A stretch of DNA of 64,000 nucleotides from JACCXE01 sp963718605 (lineage in GTDB: Bacteria > Actinomycetota > Acidimicrobiia > Acidimicrobiales > JACCXE01). Of the stretch, positions 18,832 to 28,172 are shown in pieces. The translations under genes and the position numbers were made by a program. How positions within the stretch are numbered: position 1 is the stretch's first letter; every line of letters starts with the position of its first letter. The stretch lies in NCBI GenBank assembly GCA_963718605.1, contig OY970363.1, forward strand, positions 1,922,001 to 1,986,000, in the 5' to 3' direction. Under the pieces are notes generated by a model, which made no database searches, was not told where the DNA came from, and saw nothing but the letters and a program-made list of their open reading frames with translations.

Positions 18832-19754
18832 TTCGTCAGCACAAACAGGCGGGGCCAGTGACCCTTCTGGAAGAAGCGGTATTCGTCTGCGAGTGACCAG
18901 TCGCTCTGTGCGGCGAGCGCGGCTTCGAATACGCGGATCTCATGCGTGAGCGCGCAGAGCGTCGCGCCGGGCAACGCCAGACGCGACGCGGCCGCGAGGG
19001 CGGCGGGATAAAGGGTCTCGTTCTCGTCGTGTGACCCAACCGTGGTGCCCCACGGCAGGTTCACCACGAGCTTGTCGAATTCTCCCGTAACTTCCAACAC
19101 GTCGGCGTGCTGCAACTGCACCTTCGCGCCGCGGATCGCCGCATTGCGAAGGTGCGTCTTCGTCTTGTCGATCGCGTCGACGGAGATATCGACGCCGACA
19201 CACAAGCTGGGCACACCGACCGACAAACGTTCGATCAACAACGTGCCCGAACCGCACATGAGGTCGACGAACCGGTCGTCAGGTGACGGATCCGTTGCCT
19301 GAACGACGGCGGCGGCGATGCACGCGTTCAGCCCGCCTTCGTAGCGCTCGGTTCGCCACGTGCGCGTCGACAGCGGGCGCGGGGTGAGCCGTAGCAGCAC
19401 TTCCCAGCCACCGCCGTCCTTCTTGCGCAGACGGATCAGGAGCTCGGCGTCGTCCTCGTCTTCTACGAGACCGGTTGCGTCGCCGATCGCATCACGCCAG
19501 CGGAGCATGTCGTCGCTGTCGCTTCCCGCCGCGCTGACGCGGAATGTCTCGAATCGCGACGGCAGGCCGCGCACGGATTCCGCGAGCCGCGCCACGTTCT
19601 CGGGCGAGACCAAAGAGCGCGGTCGCGGCACGTCGAAGGGCACCGACAGATAGGCGGCGACGACGGTGCGGTAGCCGAGTGCGTCGCGGACGTCGTCGAG
19701 ATTGATCACCGCCTCCGTGTCGTGCACCGCAGTCGCACCGGTTTCGGCGACCAC
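18828..19754 (-). CDS. THUMP/UPF0020-type RNA methyltransferase
   Basis: The C-terminal half is a Rossmann methyltransferase: FVDLMCGSGTLLIE (SAM motif I), GVDISVDAI, the catalytic NLPWG (N-P-P-Y class variant). The N-terminal region fits a THUMP-like RNA-binding part. This resembles the Trm14/RlmL guanine-N2 methylase group, but target RNA cannot be read from sequence. The GTG at 19754 is the only in-frame start; open reading continues upstream (VLEHLDGLGPF), so the true start may be further up and obscured. Confidence 0.75.
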   Translation of the reverse strand: MVAETGATAVHDTEAVINLDDVRDALGYRTVVAAYLSVPFDVPRPRSLVSPENVARLAESVRGLPSRFETFRVSAAGSDSDDMLRWRDAIGDATGLVEDEDDAELLIRLRKKDGGGWEVLLRLTPRPLSTRTWRTERYEGGLNACIAAAVVQATDPSPDDRFVDLMCGSGTLLIERLSVGVPSLCVGVDISVDAIDKTKTHLRNAAIRGAKVQLQHADVLEVTGEFDKLVVNLPWGTTVGSHDENETLYPAALAAASRLALPGATLCALTHEIRVFEAALAAQSDWSLADEYRFFQKGHWPRLFVLTN

Positions 19755-19789
19755 GAAGGGCCCGAGCCCGTCGAGGTGCTCGAGGACGA

Positions 19790-20770
19790 CTAACGGCGTG
19801 GGAGGGACTCGATCAGGTGGTCGCCGAGGCGGGACAGGCCGTCCCGCGTCGGGTTCGCGGGCAGGGCGCCCAGGGCGTCGGTGCCCCGGGCGATGTAGTC
19901 CTGCGCCATTTCGATCGTGTACTGCACACCGTCCGACGCCCGCACCATCTCGCGGGCTTTGTCGCGGGTGGCGAGGTCCAATCCGCTACCGAGGAGTGGC
20001 CGCAGCTCGGGGCCAAGGTCGTCGTCCAGCAGCGTGCGCAACACGGGCAGCGTGTAGATGCCCTCGATCATGTCGTTACCCGCGGGTTTGCCGAGTTCTT
20101 CGTCCGTGGCCACGAGGTCGAGCACGTCATCGATGAGCTGGAAGGCCATGCCGAAGTTGTCGCCGTACGCGGTGAGCGCGTCGATCTGATTGCGGGGCAG
20201 GTCAGCCACGATTCCGCCGATACGGGCCGCGGTGGCCAACAGCGAGGCGGTTTTACCGTTGATCGAGGCGTAGTAGGCGGGCTCGGACCGGTCGGGTGCG
20301 AACGCGGTCTTCAATTCCCCGACCTGGCCCTCGCAGAGACGTCCGATCGTGGCCGCGAGCAGGCCGGCGACTTCGGTCCCCAGCGACGCGGCCAGTTCCG
20401 ACGCCCGCGCCAGCAAGAAGTCGCCGGAAAGGATCGCGACGAGGTTGCCCCACTTCGCGTTGACGGACGGGACCCCTCGCCGCGTGTCTGCGTCGTCCAT
20501 TACGTCGTCGTGGTACAGCGAGCCGATATGCACCAATTCCACCGACACACCGCCGGTTACGACGTCGTCGGTGACGGCGGCGCCGCCCGCGGCCGCCGCG
20601 GCCATTGCCAGCACGGGCCTAAGGCGCTTGCCGCCGGCGCCGATGAGATGAGCCGCAATCTCCGTCAGGTACGGATCTTCGGCGATAACCGCATCGCGCA
20701 GCCGTTGTTCGGTTCGCGCCAACCCATCGGTCAGCCAGGGAAGATCCAGGGCCGCGAGGACGTTGGACAT
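19790..20770 (-). CDS. Polyprenyl diphosphate synthase
   Basis: Trans-isoprenyl diphosphate synthase of 326 aa. The first Asp-rich motif is HDDVMDDADTRRG and the second QLIDDVLDLVAT; GGKRLRPVL near residue 47 binds IPP. It probably makes the side chain of menaquinone or a related polyprenyl. Chain length cannot be decided by eye. ATG at 20770. The upstream 142 nt separates it from the divergent clpC. Confidence 0.92.
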   Translation of the reverse strand: MSNVLAALDLPWLTDGLARTEQRLRDAVIAEDPYLTEIAAHLIGAGGKRLRPVLAMAAAAAGGAAVTDDVVTGGVSVELVHIGSLYHDDVMDDADTRRGVPSVNAKWGNLVAILSGDFLLARASELAASLGTEVAGLLAATIGRLCEGQVGELKTAFAPDRSEPAYYASINGKTASLLATAARIGGIVADLPRNQIDALTAYGDNFGMAFQLIDDVLDLVATDEELGKPAGNDMIEGIYTLPVLRTLLDDDLGPELRPLLGSGLDLATRDKAREMVRASDGVQYTIEMAQDYIARGTDALGALPANPTRDGLSRLGDHLIESLPRR

Positions 20771-20912
20771 CTGACCAATAACGCTACGTCGTAGAACTGG
20801 CGATCGGACAATCCGGACGCTTCATAAAGGGGTAACACCGACCGAACAGGTCATCACCCACCCACCACGTAGACTTACAACTCAACAGCCACCACCTCTA
20901 GGGGAGGCCTTC

Positions 20913-23429
20913 TTGTTCGAACGATTCACCGACCGGGCCCGTAGGGTTCTTGTCCTGGCCCAAGAAGAGGCCAGGCTGCTCAACCACAACTTCATCGGGA
21001 CCGAGCACATCCTGCTCGGGCTCATTCATGAGGGCGAAGGCACCGCCGCGAAGGCGCTCGAGTCTCTCGGTATCACCCTCGAAGCCGTACGCGAAAAGGT
21101 TGAGGAAACCATCGGCCCAGCCGGCGCATCGACCACTGGGTCGCCGCCGTTTACGCCGCGGGCCAAGAAAGTTCTCGAGCTGTCTCTGCGCGAAGCGCTG
21201 CAGCTCGGCCACAACTACATCGGCACCGAGCACATGCTGCTCGGCGTCGTCCGTGAGGGCGAAGGCGTGGCCGCCACCGTGCTGCAAAGCCTGGGGGCTG
21301 ACCTCAGCCGCGTCCGCCAGCAGGTCATCCAGCTGCTCAGCTCAGGTGGCCTCGGCGGCAAGGAAGCCGCGGCCTCCGGCCAAGGCGCCACCCCTGGCGC
21401 CGAGCCCGGCACGTCGGGTTCCGCCGTGCTCGATCAGTTCGGCCGCAACCTCACCACCCTCGCGCGCGAGCACAAGCTCGATCCCGTCATCGGTCGCGAT
21501 CGCGAGATCGAACGCGTGATGCAGGTGTTGTCGCGCCGCACGAAGAACAACCCCGTCCTCATCGGTGAGCCCGGCGTCGGCAAGACCGCCGTGGTCGAAG
21601 GCCTCGCGCAGCGCATCGTCAACGACGACGTCCCTGAAACGCTCACCGGCAAGCAGCTCTACACACTCGACCTCGGCGCCCTCGTGGCCGGGTCGCGTTA
21701 CCGCGGTGACTTCGAAGAACGCCTCAAGAAGGTGCTCAAGGAAATCAAGACGCGCGGCGACATCATCCTGTTCATCGACGAGTTGCACACCCTCGTCGGC
21801 GCAGGCGCGGCCGAAGGCGCGATCGACGCTGCGAGCATTCTCAAGCCGATGCTCGCCCGCGGCGAACTGCAGACCATCGGTGCCACCACGCTCGACGAAT
21901 ATCGCAAGCATCTCGAGAAGGACGCCGCGCTCGAGCGCCGCTTCCAGCCGATCAAGGTGGAAGAGCCTTCGCTCAGCCACACGATCGAGATCCTCAAGGG
22001 TCTGCGCGACGGCTACGAGCAGCATCACCAAGTCACGATCACCGATCAGGCCCTCGTGGCCGCGGCCAACCTGGCCGACCGCTACATCGCGGACCGTTAC
22101 CTGCCCGACAAGGCGATCGACCTCATCGACGAAGCGGGCTCGCGCCTGCGCATCCGTCGCATGAAGTCCAAGCCGGGCGCGCCTACCGAGGCGCAACTCG
22201 CGGCGGTCCGACGCGACAAGGAAGCCGCGATCGAAGCCCAGCAGTACGAAGTGGCCAAGGAACTCGCGGCCAAAGAGAAGGAACTGCGCGAGCAGGTCGC
22301 GGCAGCCCAGGCCGCCGGCGTGCCCGTTGCGGCGGAGATCAAGCCCGAAGACCAACTCTTCGACGTGGTCGACGAGGAAGTCATCGCCGAGGTGCTGTCG
22401 CACTGGACCGGCATCCCCGTCTACAAGCTCACTGAAGAAGAGACCGCCAAGCTGCTGCGCATGGAGGAAGAACTCCACCATCGCGTCATCGGTCAGAACG
22501 ACGCGATCGAAGCGGTGGCCCAAGCGATTCGCCGCACGCGCGCCGGTCTCAAGGATCCGAAGCGCCCGAGCGGTTCGTTCATCTTCCTCGGCCCCTCCGG
22601 CGTCGGTAAGACCGAACTGGCCCGCACGCTCACCGAGTTCCTCTTCGGTGACGAGTCCGCCCTGATCCGCCTCGACATGTCCGAGTACATGGAGAAGCAC
22701 ACGGTCAGCCGTCTGGTCGGTGCCCCTCCGGGCTACGTCGGTTACGAAGAGGGCGGCCAGCTCACCGAACAGGTGCGCCGCAAGCCCTTCTCGGTCGTGC
22801 TGTTCGACGAAATCGAGAAGGCCCACCCCGACGTGTTCAACACGTTGCTGCAGATCCTCGAAGACGGTCGCCTCACCGACAGCCAGGGTCGCACAGTGGA
22901 CTTCAAGAACACCGTGCTGATCATGACGTCGAACCTCGGCACCGCTGATCTGCGCAAAGCCACCATCGGTTTCCAGAAGTCGTCCGAAGCGCTCACCCAC
23001 GAGCGGATGAAGGAAAAGGTCAACGAAGCGCTCAAGGGGCACTTCCGGCCTGAGTTCCTGAACCGCATCGACGAAGTGATCGTGTTCCACGAGTTGAGCA
23101 AGGATGAGATCATCCAGATCGTCGACCTGCTCGTCGTTCGCATCCGCGAACAACTCGAGGGTCAGGGTCTCGGCTTTGAGCTGACGATGGAGGCCAAGGG
23201 CCTGCTCGCGGACAAGGGTTGGGATCCGCAAATGGGAGCGCGGCCGCTGCGCCGCGCCATCCAGCGCATGATCGAGCAGCCGTTGTCCGAGCGCATCCTC
23301 AAGAAGGATTTCAGCGCCGGCCAGACCATCCTCATCGACGCCGAGAACAACGAGATCGTCTTCAAGGTCATCGAGGCCCTCGAAGAGACCACGCCTCCCG
23401 TCGAACTCGCGGGTTCCGGCACCGAATAG
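20913..23429 (+). CDS. clpC: ATP-dependent Clp protease ATP-binding subunit ClpC
   Basis: Class I Clp/Hsp100 unfoldase of 838 aa feeding ClpP. Two Clp-N repeats occupy residues 1-145 (FTDRARRVLVLAQEEARLLN). Walker A is GEPGVGKT in D1 and GPSGVGKT in D2, with the UVR/linker region between (residues about 420-455). The arginine-rich C-terminus and D2 sensor GARPLRRAIQRMIE are intact. The start is TTG preceded by GGGGAGG 7 nt upstream. The ClpP-docking loop region is retained. Confidence 0.95.
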   Translation: MFERFTDRARRVLVLAQEEARLLNHNFIGTEHILLGLIHEGEGTAAKALESLGITLEAVREKVEETIGPAGASTTGSPPFTPRAKKVLELSLREALQLGHNYIGTEHMLLGVVREGEGVAATVLQSLGADLSRVRQQVIQLLSSGGLGGKEAAASGQGATPGAEPGTSGSAVLDQFGRNLTTLAREHKLDPVIGRDREIERVMQVLSRRTKNNPVLIGEPGVGKTAVVEGLAQRIVNDDVPETLTGKQLYTLDLGALVAGSRYRGDFEERLKKVLKEIKTRGDIILFIDELHTLVGAGAAEGAIDAASILKPMLARGELQTIGATTLDEYRKHLEKDAALERRFQPIKVEEPSLSHTIEILKGLRDGYEQHHQVTITDQALVAAANLADRYIADRYLPDKAIDLIDEAGSRLRIRRMKSKPGAPTEAQLAAVRRDKEAAIEAQQYEVAKELAAKEKELREQVAAAQAAGVPVAAEIKPEDQLFDVVDEEVIAEVLSHWTGIPVYKLTEEETAKLLRMEEELHHRVIGQNDAIEAVAQAIRRTRAGLKDPKRPSGSFIFLGPSGVGKTELARTLTEFLFGDESALIRLDMSEYMEKHTVSRLVGAPPGYVGYEEGGQLTEQVRRKPFSVVLFDEIEKAHPDVFNTLLQILEDGRLTDSQGRTVDFKNTVLIMTSNLGTADLRKATIGFQKSSEALTHERMKEKVNEALKGHFRPEFLNRIDEVIVFHELSKDEIIQIVDLLVVRIREQLEGQGLGFELTMEAKGLLADKGWDPQMGARPLRRAIQRMIEQPLSERILKKDFSAGQTILIDAENNEIVFKVIEALEETTPPVELAGSGTE

Positions 23430-23455
23430 CCGCCTCGCCGACTAGACAATCGGCC

Positions 23456-23836
23456 GTGGCTGTTTACAAGAGCATCCTGGTTGGCACCGATGGTTCCGCC
23501 ACGGCGGCGATCGCGGTCGACAAGGCCATCGAGGTCGCGGCTGCCGCGGGCGCGAAGCTGACGGTGTTCTCAGCCGGCAAGAGCCCGAAGGCGGACGACG
23601 TCGTCGCCGCGGCGCTCGCGCGCGTGAAGATGGCCGGCATCAAGAAGGCGCTCGGCAAAGCAGTCGACGCGCCGGCGGCCGAGGCGCTCGTGGCCGAGGC
23701 CGTGAGTGGCGGCTATGACCTGCTCGTGCTCGGCAACAAGGGCATGCAGGGCATCGGTCGTTTCGCCGGTAACAGCGTGCCGAACAAGGTGTCGCGCATG
23801 TCGCCCTGTGCGCTGCTCATCGTCCGCACCACGTAG
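23456..23836 (+). CDS. Universal stress protein family protein
   Basis: Single USP domain of 126 aa: YKSILVGTDGSATAAIAVDK at the N-terminus and the nucleotide loop LVLGNKGMQGIGRFAGNS near the C-terminus, close to the G-x2-G-x9-G-S/T pattern of ATP-binding USPs. The GTG at 23456 begins the first beta strand. It lies 26 nt after clpC and directly abuts the LppM-like gene. Confidence 0.88.
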   Translation: MAVYKSILVGTDGSATAAIAVDKAIEVAAAAGAKLTVFSAGKSPKADDVVAAALARVKMAGIKKALGKAVDAPAAEALVAEAVSGGYDLLVLGNKGMQGIGRFAGNSVPNKVSRMSPCALLIVRTT

Positions 23837-24589
23837 TTGCGGCTGCGATGGGCCGCACTCGCGGTCATGGGATTGCTCTTGCTGAGCGGCTGCCAGGCCG
23901 GTATCCGCATCGGTGTTGACGCGAACGACCACGGCGGCGGACGGGTAGTCGCAGTAGTCACCCTTGACCCCGACGCCCAGAAGCTCGTCGGCGACCTCAA
24001 AGGCGAGCTCAAGGTCGACGACCTCACGAAGGCAGGGTGGACGGTCGTCGGCCCGGAGAAGGTCGGCCGCGACGTGCGGGTCACCGCGACGAAGCCGTTC
24101 AAGACACCGGGCGGAGCGGAGAAGGCGGTGCGCGAACTCGACGGCGACAAGGGTCTGTTCAAGGACTTCACGTTCTCGCAGAAGAAGGGTCTGTTGCGTA
24201 CGACCAGTTCGTTTCGCGGCACGGTCGACCTGCGCAAGGGCATCGAGTCATTCAGCGATTCGGAACTCGAAAAGACGCTGGGCTCGCCGCTCGGCGCGAC
24301 TCCGGCTGAGATAGAAAAGCGCATAGGCACCGCGCTAAGCGACGCGCTGCCCATCACCGTTGGCGTGCTGTTGCCCGGTGAGGTGTCCTCGAACGCACCG
24401 ACCGAGGCTGGCGGATCCGCGGCGTGGCACCCCAAACTGGGCGATCGCCTCACGCTCGTCGCGTCGGCGAAGAAGTGGAACACGAAAGTGATCGGTCTCG
24501 GCGCCGTGGCGATCTTGGCGGCCGGCACCGCGCTGATCGTCGGGCTGGGCGGCCGCGGCAACCGCCGGCGCGCCACACCGTCTCTTTAG
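23837..24589 (+). CDS. LppM-like lipoprotein with C-terminal membrane anchor
   Basis: The 250-aa product has a lipobox LLSGC at residues 15-19, an alpha/beta domain with DANDHGGGRVVAVVTLD typical of LppM-type mycobacterial lipoproteins, and a C-terminal helix (residues about 222-243) followed by a basic tail. LppM proteins are linked to envelope and host interaction in mycobacteria; the role in a free-living relative is unknown. TTG start directly after the USP stop. Confidence 0.7.
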   Translation: MRLRWAALAVMGLLLLSGCQAGIRIGVDANDHGGGRVVAVVTLDPDAQKLVGDLKGELKVDDLTKAGWTVVGPEKVGRDVRVTATKPFKTPGGAEKAVRELDGDKGLFKDFTFSQKKGLLRTTSSFRGTVDLRKGIESFSDSELEKTLGSPLGATPAEIEKRIGTALSDALPITVGVLLPGEVSSNAPTEAGGSAAWHPKLGDRLTLVASAKKWNTKVIGLGAVAILAAGTALIVGLGGRGNRRRATPSL

Positions 24590-24598
24590 GATCGACCT

Positions 24599-25960
24599 GT
24601 GGCCAAGACGCGCACCATCTACCGCTGCGAATCCTGCGGTGCCCGGCACCCGCAGTGGGCGGGCCAATGTGCGAACTGCGAAGAGTGGAACACGCTGGTC
24701 GAAGACTTCGATCGCCCCAACGCAGACGCGTACAGCGGGCCTTCGGGCGCGGCGGTACCGCTCATCTCGATCGACAGCCGGGGCGCGACGGCGCGCAGCA
24801 CCGGCATCAGCGAGTTCGATCGCGTGCTCGGTGGAGGGCTGGTGGCGGGTTCGGTCACGCTGCTCGGCGGTGAGCCCGGCGTCGGCAAGTCCACCCTCAC
24901 GCTTCAGTTGCTCGGCGCGATCGCGGGTTCGGCGCGTCGCGGGTTGCTCGTGTCCGCCGAAGAATCTCCGCAGCAAGTGCAATTGCGGGCGGGCCGGCTC
25001 GGTGCGCGACGCGAAGGTGTGTGGATCGTCGCCGAAACCGCGATGCCCGCGATCCTTGCCGCGGTGGCCGACGTGCAGCCCGACCTGCTGGTGATCGACT
25101 CGATCCAAACCGTCTTCGACCCCGAGATCGGTTCGTCGCCCGGCTCGGTCACGCAAGTCCGCGAATGCGCGCACGCGCTCGTTCTCGCCGCGAAGGCATC
25201 GGGCGTGGCGACCATCCTCGTCGGCCACGTCACCAAAGAAGGCTCGCTGGCGGGCCCGCGTGTGCTCGAGCACGTGGTGGACACGGTGCTGTCGTTCGAG
25301 GGGGACAGGCATCACGCGCTGCGTCTGCTGCGTGCGTCGAAGCATCGCTTCGGTCCTACCGGCGAACTCGGCCTGTTCGAAATGCGCGACGAAGGTCTGA
25401 TCGCGCTGGAAGACCCCGCCGAACTTTTGCTGGGCGACCGCCGTCCCGACCTCGCCGGTTCGTGTGTCGTGCCGATCACCGAAGGCAAGCGCACGCTGCT
25501 GGTCGAAGTGCAGGCGCTGGTGTCGGACACGAAGGCGCCCATGCCCCGCCGGTCCGCCCAAGGCCTCGACAACGGTCGATTGGCCGTGTTGCTCGCGGTC
25601 CTGGAGAAGCGGGCCGGGTTCCGCTTCTTCGAACAGGACGTCTACACGTCCGCCGTAGGCGGCGTGCGCGTGAACGAGCCGGCCGGCGACCTCGGGGTCG
25701 CCATGGCCGTCGCGTCCGCGTCGTCGGGCATACCGATCCCGCCTCAGATCGTCGCGTGCGGCGAGGTGGGTCTCGGAGGCGAGGTGCGTCGCGTCAGCCA
25801 GATGGAACGCCGCTTGGCCGAAGCGGTCCGGCTCGGTTTCACCCAGGCTGTGGTGCCCGCGGCCACGCCCGAAGTGCCCGGGCTGTCGCTGATGCGCGTG
25901 AAGGACGTGATGGAGGCGGTTAGGCCGTACCGGCCGCGTCCATCGGACTCATCAGGCTGA
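24599..25960 (+). CDS. radA: DNA repair protein RadA
   Basis: RecA-like branch-migration ATPase of 453 aa. The C4 zinc finger uses C10, C13, C24 and C27. Walker A is GGEPGVGKST near 92, the RadA signature is KHRFG (usual KNRFG), and the C-terminal Lon-like domain includes DLGVAMAVASA and GEVGLGGEVRRV. Starts GTG 24599. radA-disA adjacency is a conserved theme. Its end overlaps the convergent VOC gene by 41 bp. Confidence 0.94.
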   Translation: MAKTRTIYRCESCGARHPQWAGQCANCEEWNTLVEDFDRPNADAYSGPSGAAVPLISIDSRGATARSTGISEFDRVLGGGLVAGSVTLLGGEPGVGKSTLTLQLLGAIAGSARRGLLVSAEESPQQVQLRAGRLGARREGVWIVAETAMPAILAAVADVQPDLLVIDSIQTVFDPEIGSSPGSVTQVRECAHALVLAAKASGVATILVGHVTKEGSLAGPRVLEHVVDTVLSFEGDRHHALRLLRASKHRFGPTGELGLFEMRDEGLIALEDPAELLLGDRRPDLAGSCVVPITEGKRTLLVEVQALVSDTKAPMPRRSAQGLDNGRLAVLLAVLEKRAGFRFFEQDVYTSAVGGVRVNEPAGDLGVAMAVASASSGIPIPPQIVACGEVGLGGEVRRVSQMERRLAEAVRLGFTQAVVPAATPEVPGLSLMRVKDVMEAVRPYRPRPSDSSG

Positions 25961-26342
25961 CCATGTTCCCGTCGGGGTCGACCAGCACCGCGAAGCGCGC
26001 ACCCCAGAACGCGTCGAAAGGCGCCAAGTGCGACGGATGATCGAGGCCGACCATGTGATCGTGCAGCGCGTCGACGTCGGCGCGTGAGTCGGTGCGCAGG
26101 CTCACCACCACGCCACCACCGCCGGGCCAGCCCGCGTCGTAGCGCCTCGTGAGGAACTCGGAGTCGATGTCGAAGCCGCCGCCACCGTCGAAGTGCACAT
26201 CTATGTGGTGCGGCGCGCCCTCTTCCACATAGACCTTGTCGTCGGGAAAATCGAGCCCGAGCTCGCGATAAAACGCCAGGGACGCGGCCATGTCCCTCGC
26301 GACCACGTCGATGCCACCGAACCGGGCTTTGGGAGTCGCCAT
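25920..26342 (-). CDS. VOC (glyoxalase/bleomycin resistance) family protein
   Basis: The 140-aa protein has the paired beta-alpha-beta-beta-beta units of the VOC superfamily: FGGIDVVARDMAASLAFYRE at the start and FAVLVDPDGNMVSLM at the end. Metal-ligand His/Glu positions appear partly kept (HHIDVHFD), but the substrate is unknown. ATG 26342 gives the family N-terminus. It is divergent from disA, with 20 nt between starts. Confidence 0.85.
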   Translation of the reverse strand: MATPKARFGGIDVVARDMAASLAFYRELGLDFPDDKVYVEEGAPHHIDVHFDGGGGFDIDSEFLTRRYDAGWPGGGGVVVSLRTDSRADVDALHDHMVGLDHPSHLAPFDAFWGARFAVLVDPDGNMVSLMSPMDAAGTA

Positions 26343-26362
26343 GGCCGGTACGATAGGCACTG

Positions 26363-27409
26363 ATGCAGCCGAGGCGACCGGCCGTGATGATCGACGCGCT
26401 TGCAGCCGTCGCGCCAGGAACCCCGCTGCGCGAGGGGCTTGACCGAATCCTGCAAGCAAACATGGGCGCGCTCGTCGTGATCGGTGACGGGCCCGACGTC
26501 CTGGCGGTTTCCTCGGGCGGTTTCCTGCTCGACGCGGAGTTCACACCGCAGCGGCTTTATGAGTTGGCGAAGATGGACGGCGCCATCGTGGTTACGGCGG
26601 ACGCCACCCGGATCGCGCGCGCCAACGTGCACTTGGTGCCGGACCCTTCGGTCCCCACCTCGGAGACCGGTACCCGGCACCGCAGCGCCGAGCGCGTGGC
26701 GCGGTATCTCGACATCCCGGTGATCAGCGTGTCCGAAGACATGTCGATCATCACCGTCTATCGCGGTCGCTTTAAGCACCGGGTTGAGCCGACGCCGGCG
26801 CTGCTGGCGCGGGCGGCGCAGGCGCTGTCGACGCTTGAGCGTTACAAGCACCGGCTCGACGAAGTGGAAGGCATCCTCAATTCGCTGGAGCTGCGCGACC
26901 AGGCGACGCTGCGCGATGTCGCGCTCGTGCTGCAGCGCACCGAGATGGTGCGTCGAGTCGCGGACGAGATTTACGACCGCATCGTCGAACTCGGCAACGA
27001 GGGTCGCCTGGTGTTGCTGCAGCTCGACGAGCTGGTGGCCGGAGTCGACGAGGACCGCTTGCTCGTGCTGCGCGACTACGCCACCGACGCGTCGTTCGAC
27101 CGCGCCGAAGCCGCGCTGGCCAACTTGGGCGACGACGAACTGGTCGAGCTGTCCGCCGTGGCGAAGGTGCTCGGGCTGTCGGGCAACGATCTCGACGCGC
27201 CGATCGAAGCCCGCGGCTATCGCCAGCTGCATCGGCTGCCGCGTCTACCCGAATCCGTCATCGAAGCAGTGGTGGTTCGGTTTAGCTCGCTGGCCAAGAT
27301 GCTTACCGCCACGGCTGACGAGTTGGATGCCGTGGGTGGGGTTGGCGCTGTTCGCGCGCGCGGGATCCGCGACGGGCTTGCTCGGCTCGCGGACGCGAAC
27401 CTGGGTTAA
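26363..27409 (+). CDS. disA: DNA integrity scanning diadenylate cyclase DisA
   Basis: Makes c-di-AMP from two ATP and binds branched DNA. The DAC domain contains KMDGAIVV (DGA at 72-74) and GTRHRSAERVA (RHRSA at 105-109), both catalytic. A helical spine follows, and the C-terminus has helix-hairpin-helix DNA-binding sequence (VGGVGAVRARGIRDGL). Length 348 aa, normal. Located after radA with the VOC gene intervening on the other strand. Confidence 0.95.
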   Translation: MQPRRPAVMIDALAAVAPGTPLREGLDRILQANMGALVVIGDGPDVLAVSSGGFLLDAEFTPQRLYELAKMDGAIVVTADATRIARANVHLVPDPSVPTSETGTRHRSAERVARYLDIPVISVSEDMSIITVYRGRFKHRVEPTPALLARAAQALSTLERYKHRLDEVEGILNSLELRDQATLRDVALVLQRTEMVRRVADEIYDRIVELGNEGRLVLLQLDELVAGVDEDRLLVLRDYATDASFDRAEAALANLGDDELVELSAVAKVLGLSGNDLDAPIEARGYRQLHRLPRLPESVIEAVVVRFSSLAKMLTATADELDAVGGVGAVRARGIRDGLARLADANLG

Positions 27410-27521
27410 GTAGGCCACGGCACGTCACGCCGCCCGCCCGTGAGCGAAAGGAAAGCGCTTTCGCTCCGATGCGGGCGTCGTGTCGCACCGTGACCTCTTT
27501 GTGAAACCTGGCCTACGTTTT
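27410..27521 (+). terminator. Long nested hairpin followed by a T-run after disA
   Basis: Nested complementary segments run inward: GTAGGCCA (27410-27417) with TGGCCTAC (27509-27516); GTCACG (27424-27429) with CGTGAC (27490-27495); CGCCCGC (27431-27437) with GCGGGCG (27471-27477); GAGCGAAAG (27442-27450) with CTTTCGCTC (27459-27467). GTTTTTC follows the outer arm. It starts at the disA stop and ends 11 nt before the next ATG. A terminator is the simplest reading; a structured leader RNA is possible. Confidence 0.6.
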
Positions 27522-27526
27522 TCGTT

Positions 27527-28172
27527 ATGCGCACGACTTTGACGTCCGGTACTCCGGCTGTTCTTGCTGTTCCTGAGGTGCCGACGCGGGGTGTGGTTCT
27601 GCTGCCTGACGTGGGTGGGTTGCGGGAGTTGTACGACGAGATGTGCGAGACGCTGGCGCGCGAGCACAACTGGGCTGTGTGCGCGCCGGAGCCGTTCCCT
27701 GGCAAGGAGGACACGCCGATGGAGGAGCGCCTCTCGCTTATTCCGCAGAACGACGACGACCGGTTCTTGGCCGACGTCGTGCTTGCGGCCGAGGTGTTGG
27801 GGACTGAACGCACTGCGACGATCGGGTTCTGTCAGGGCGGCATGTGGGCCTACAAGTCGGCCACGCTCGACCAGATCGACCGGTCGGTCGCGTTCTACGG
27901 GATGGTTCGCACACCGTGGGCGCGTGACGGGTTCGCCGACGCGATCGATTTCCTAACGCTGTCCAGGGCGCAAGCCGGTGTTGTCCATCAACGGCGGCAT
28001 CGACAAGTGGACTCCGGCGAGCGACCTTGATGAGCTGCGAAGGCTGCCCGACATCGACGTGGTCGTGTATCCCGAAGCCGACCACGCGTTCGTGCACGCG
28101 CCTGACCGTCCGACGTACCGCCCCGACGACGCCGCCGACGCGTGGGCGCGCTGTGCCACGTTCCTCGCCTAG
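27527..28172 (+). CDS. Dienelactone hydrolase family protein (frame interrupted)
   Basis: Alpha/beta hydrolase of about 214 aa in two frames. The first frame carries GVVLLPDVGGLRELYDEMCE and the nucleophile motif GFCQGGMW (Cys in place of Ser, as in dienelactone hydrolases). The +1 frame from about 27962 gives KPVLSINGGIDKWTPASDL with the catalytic Asp and ends EADHAFVHA with the His. Restoring CC in TCCAGGGC rejoins them as SPGRKPVLSI. The natural substrate is not known. It is convergent with the thioesterase gene. Confidence 0.82.

Noticed and set aside
21342..23231. 629-codon open frame opposite clpC
   Set aside because: It mirrors the codon structure of a high-GC gene. Its translation has no recognisable domain, while the plus strand encodes a complete ClpC.
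27410..27521. c-di-AMP (ydaO-type) riboswitch beside disA
   Set aside because: The ydaO conserved blocks are not present, and the structure is a simple nested hairpin with T-run.
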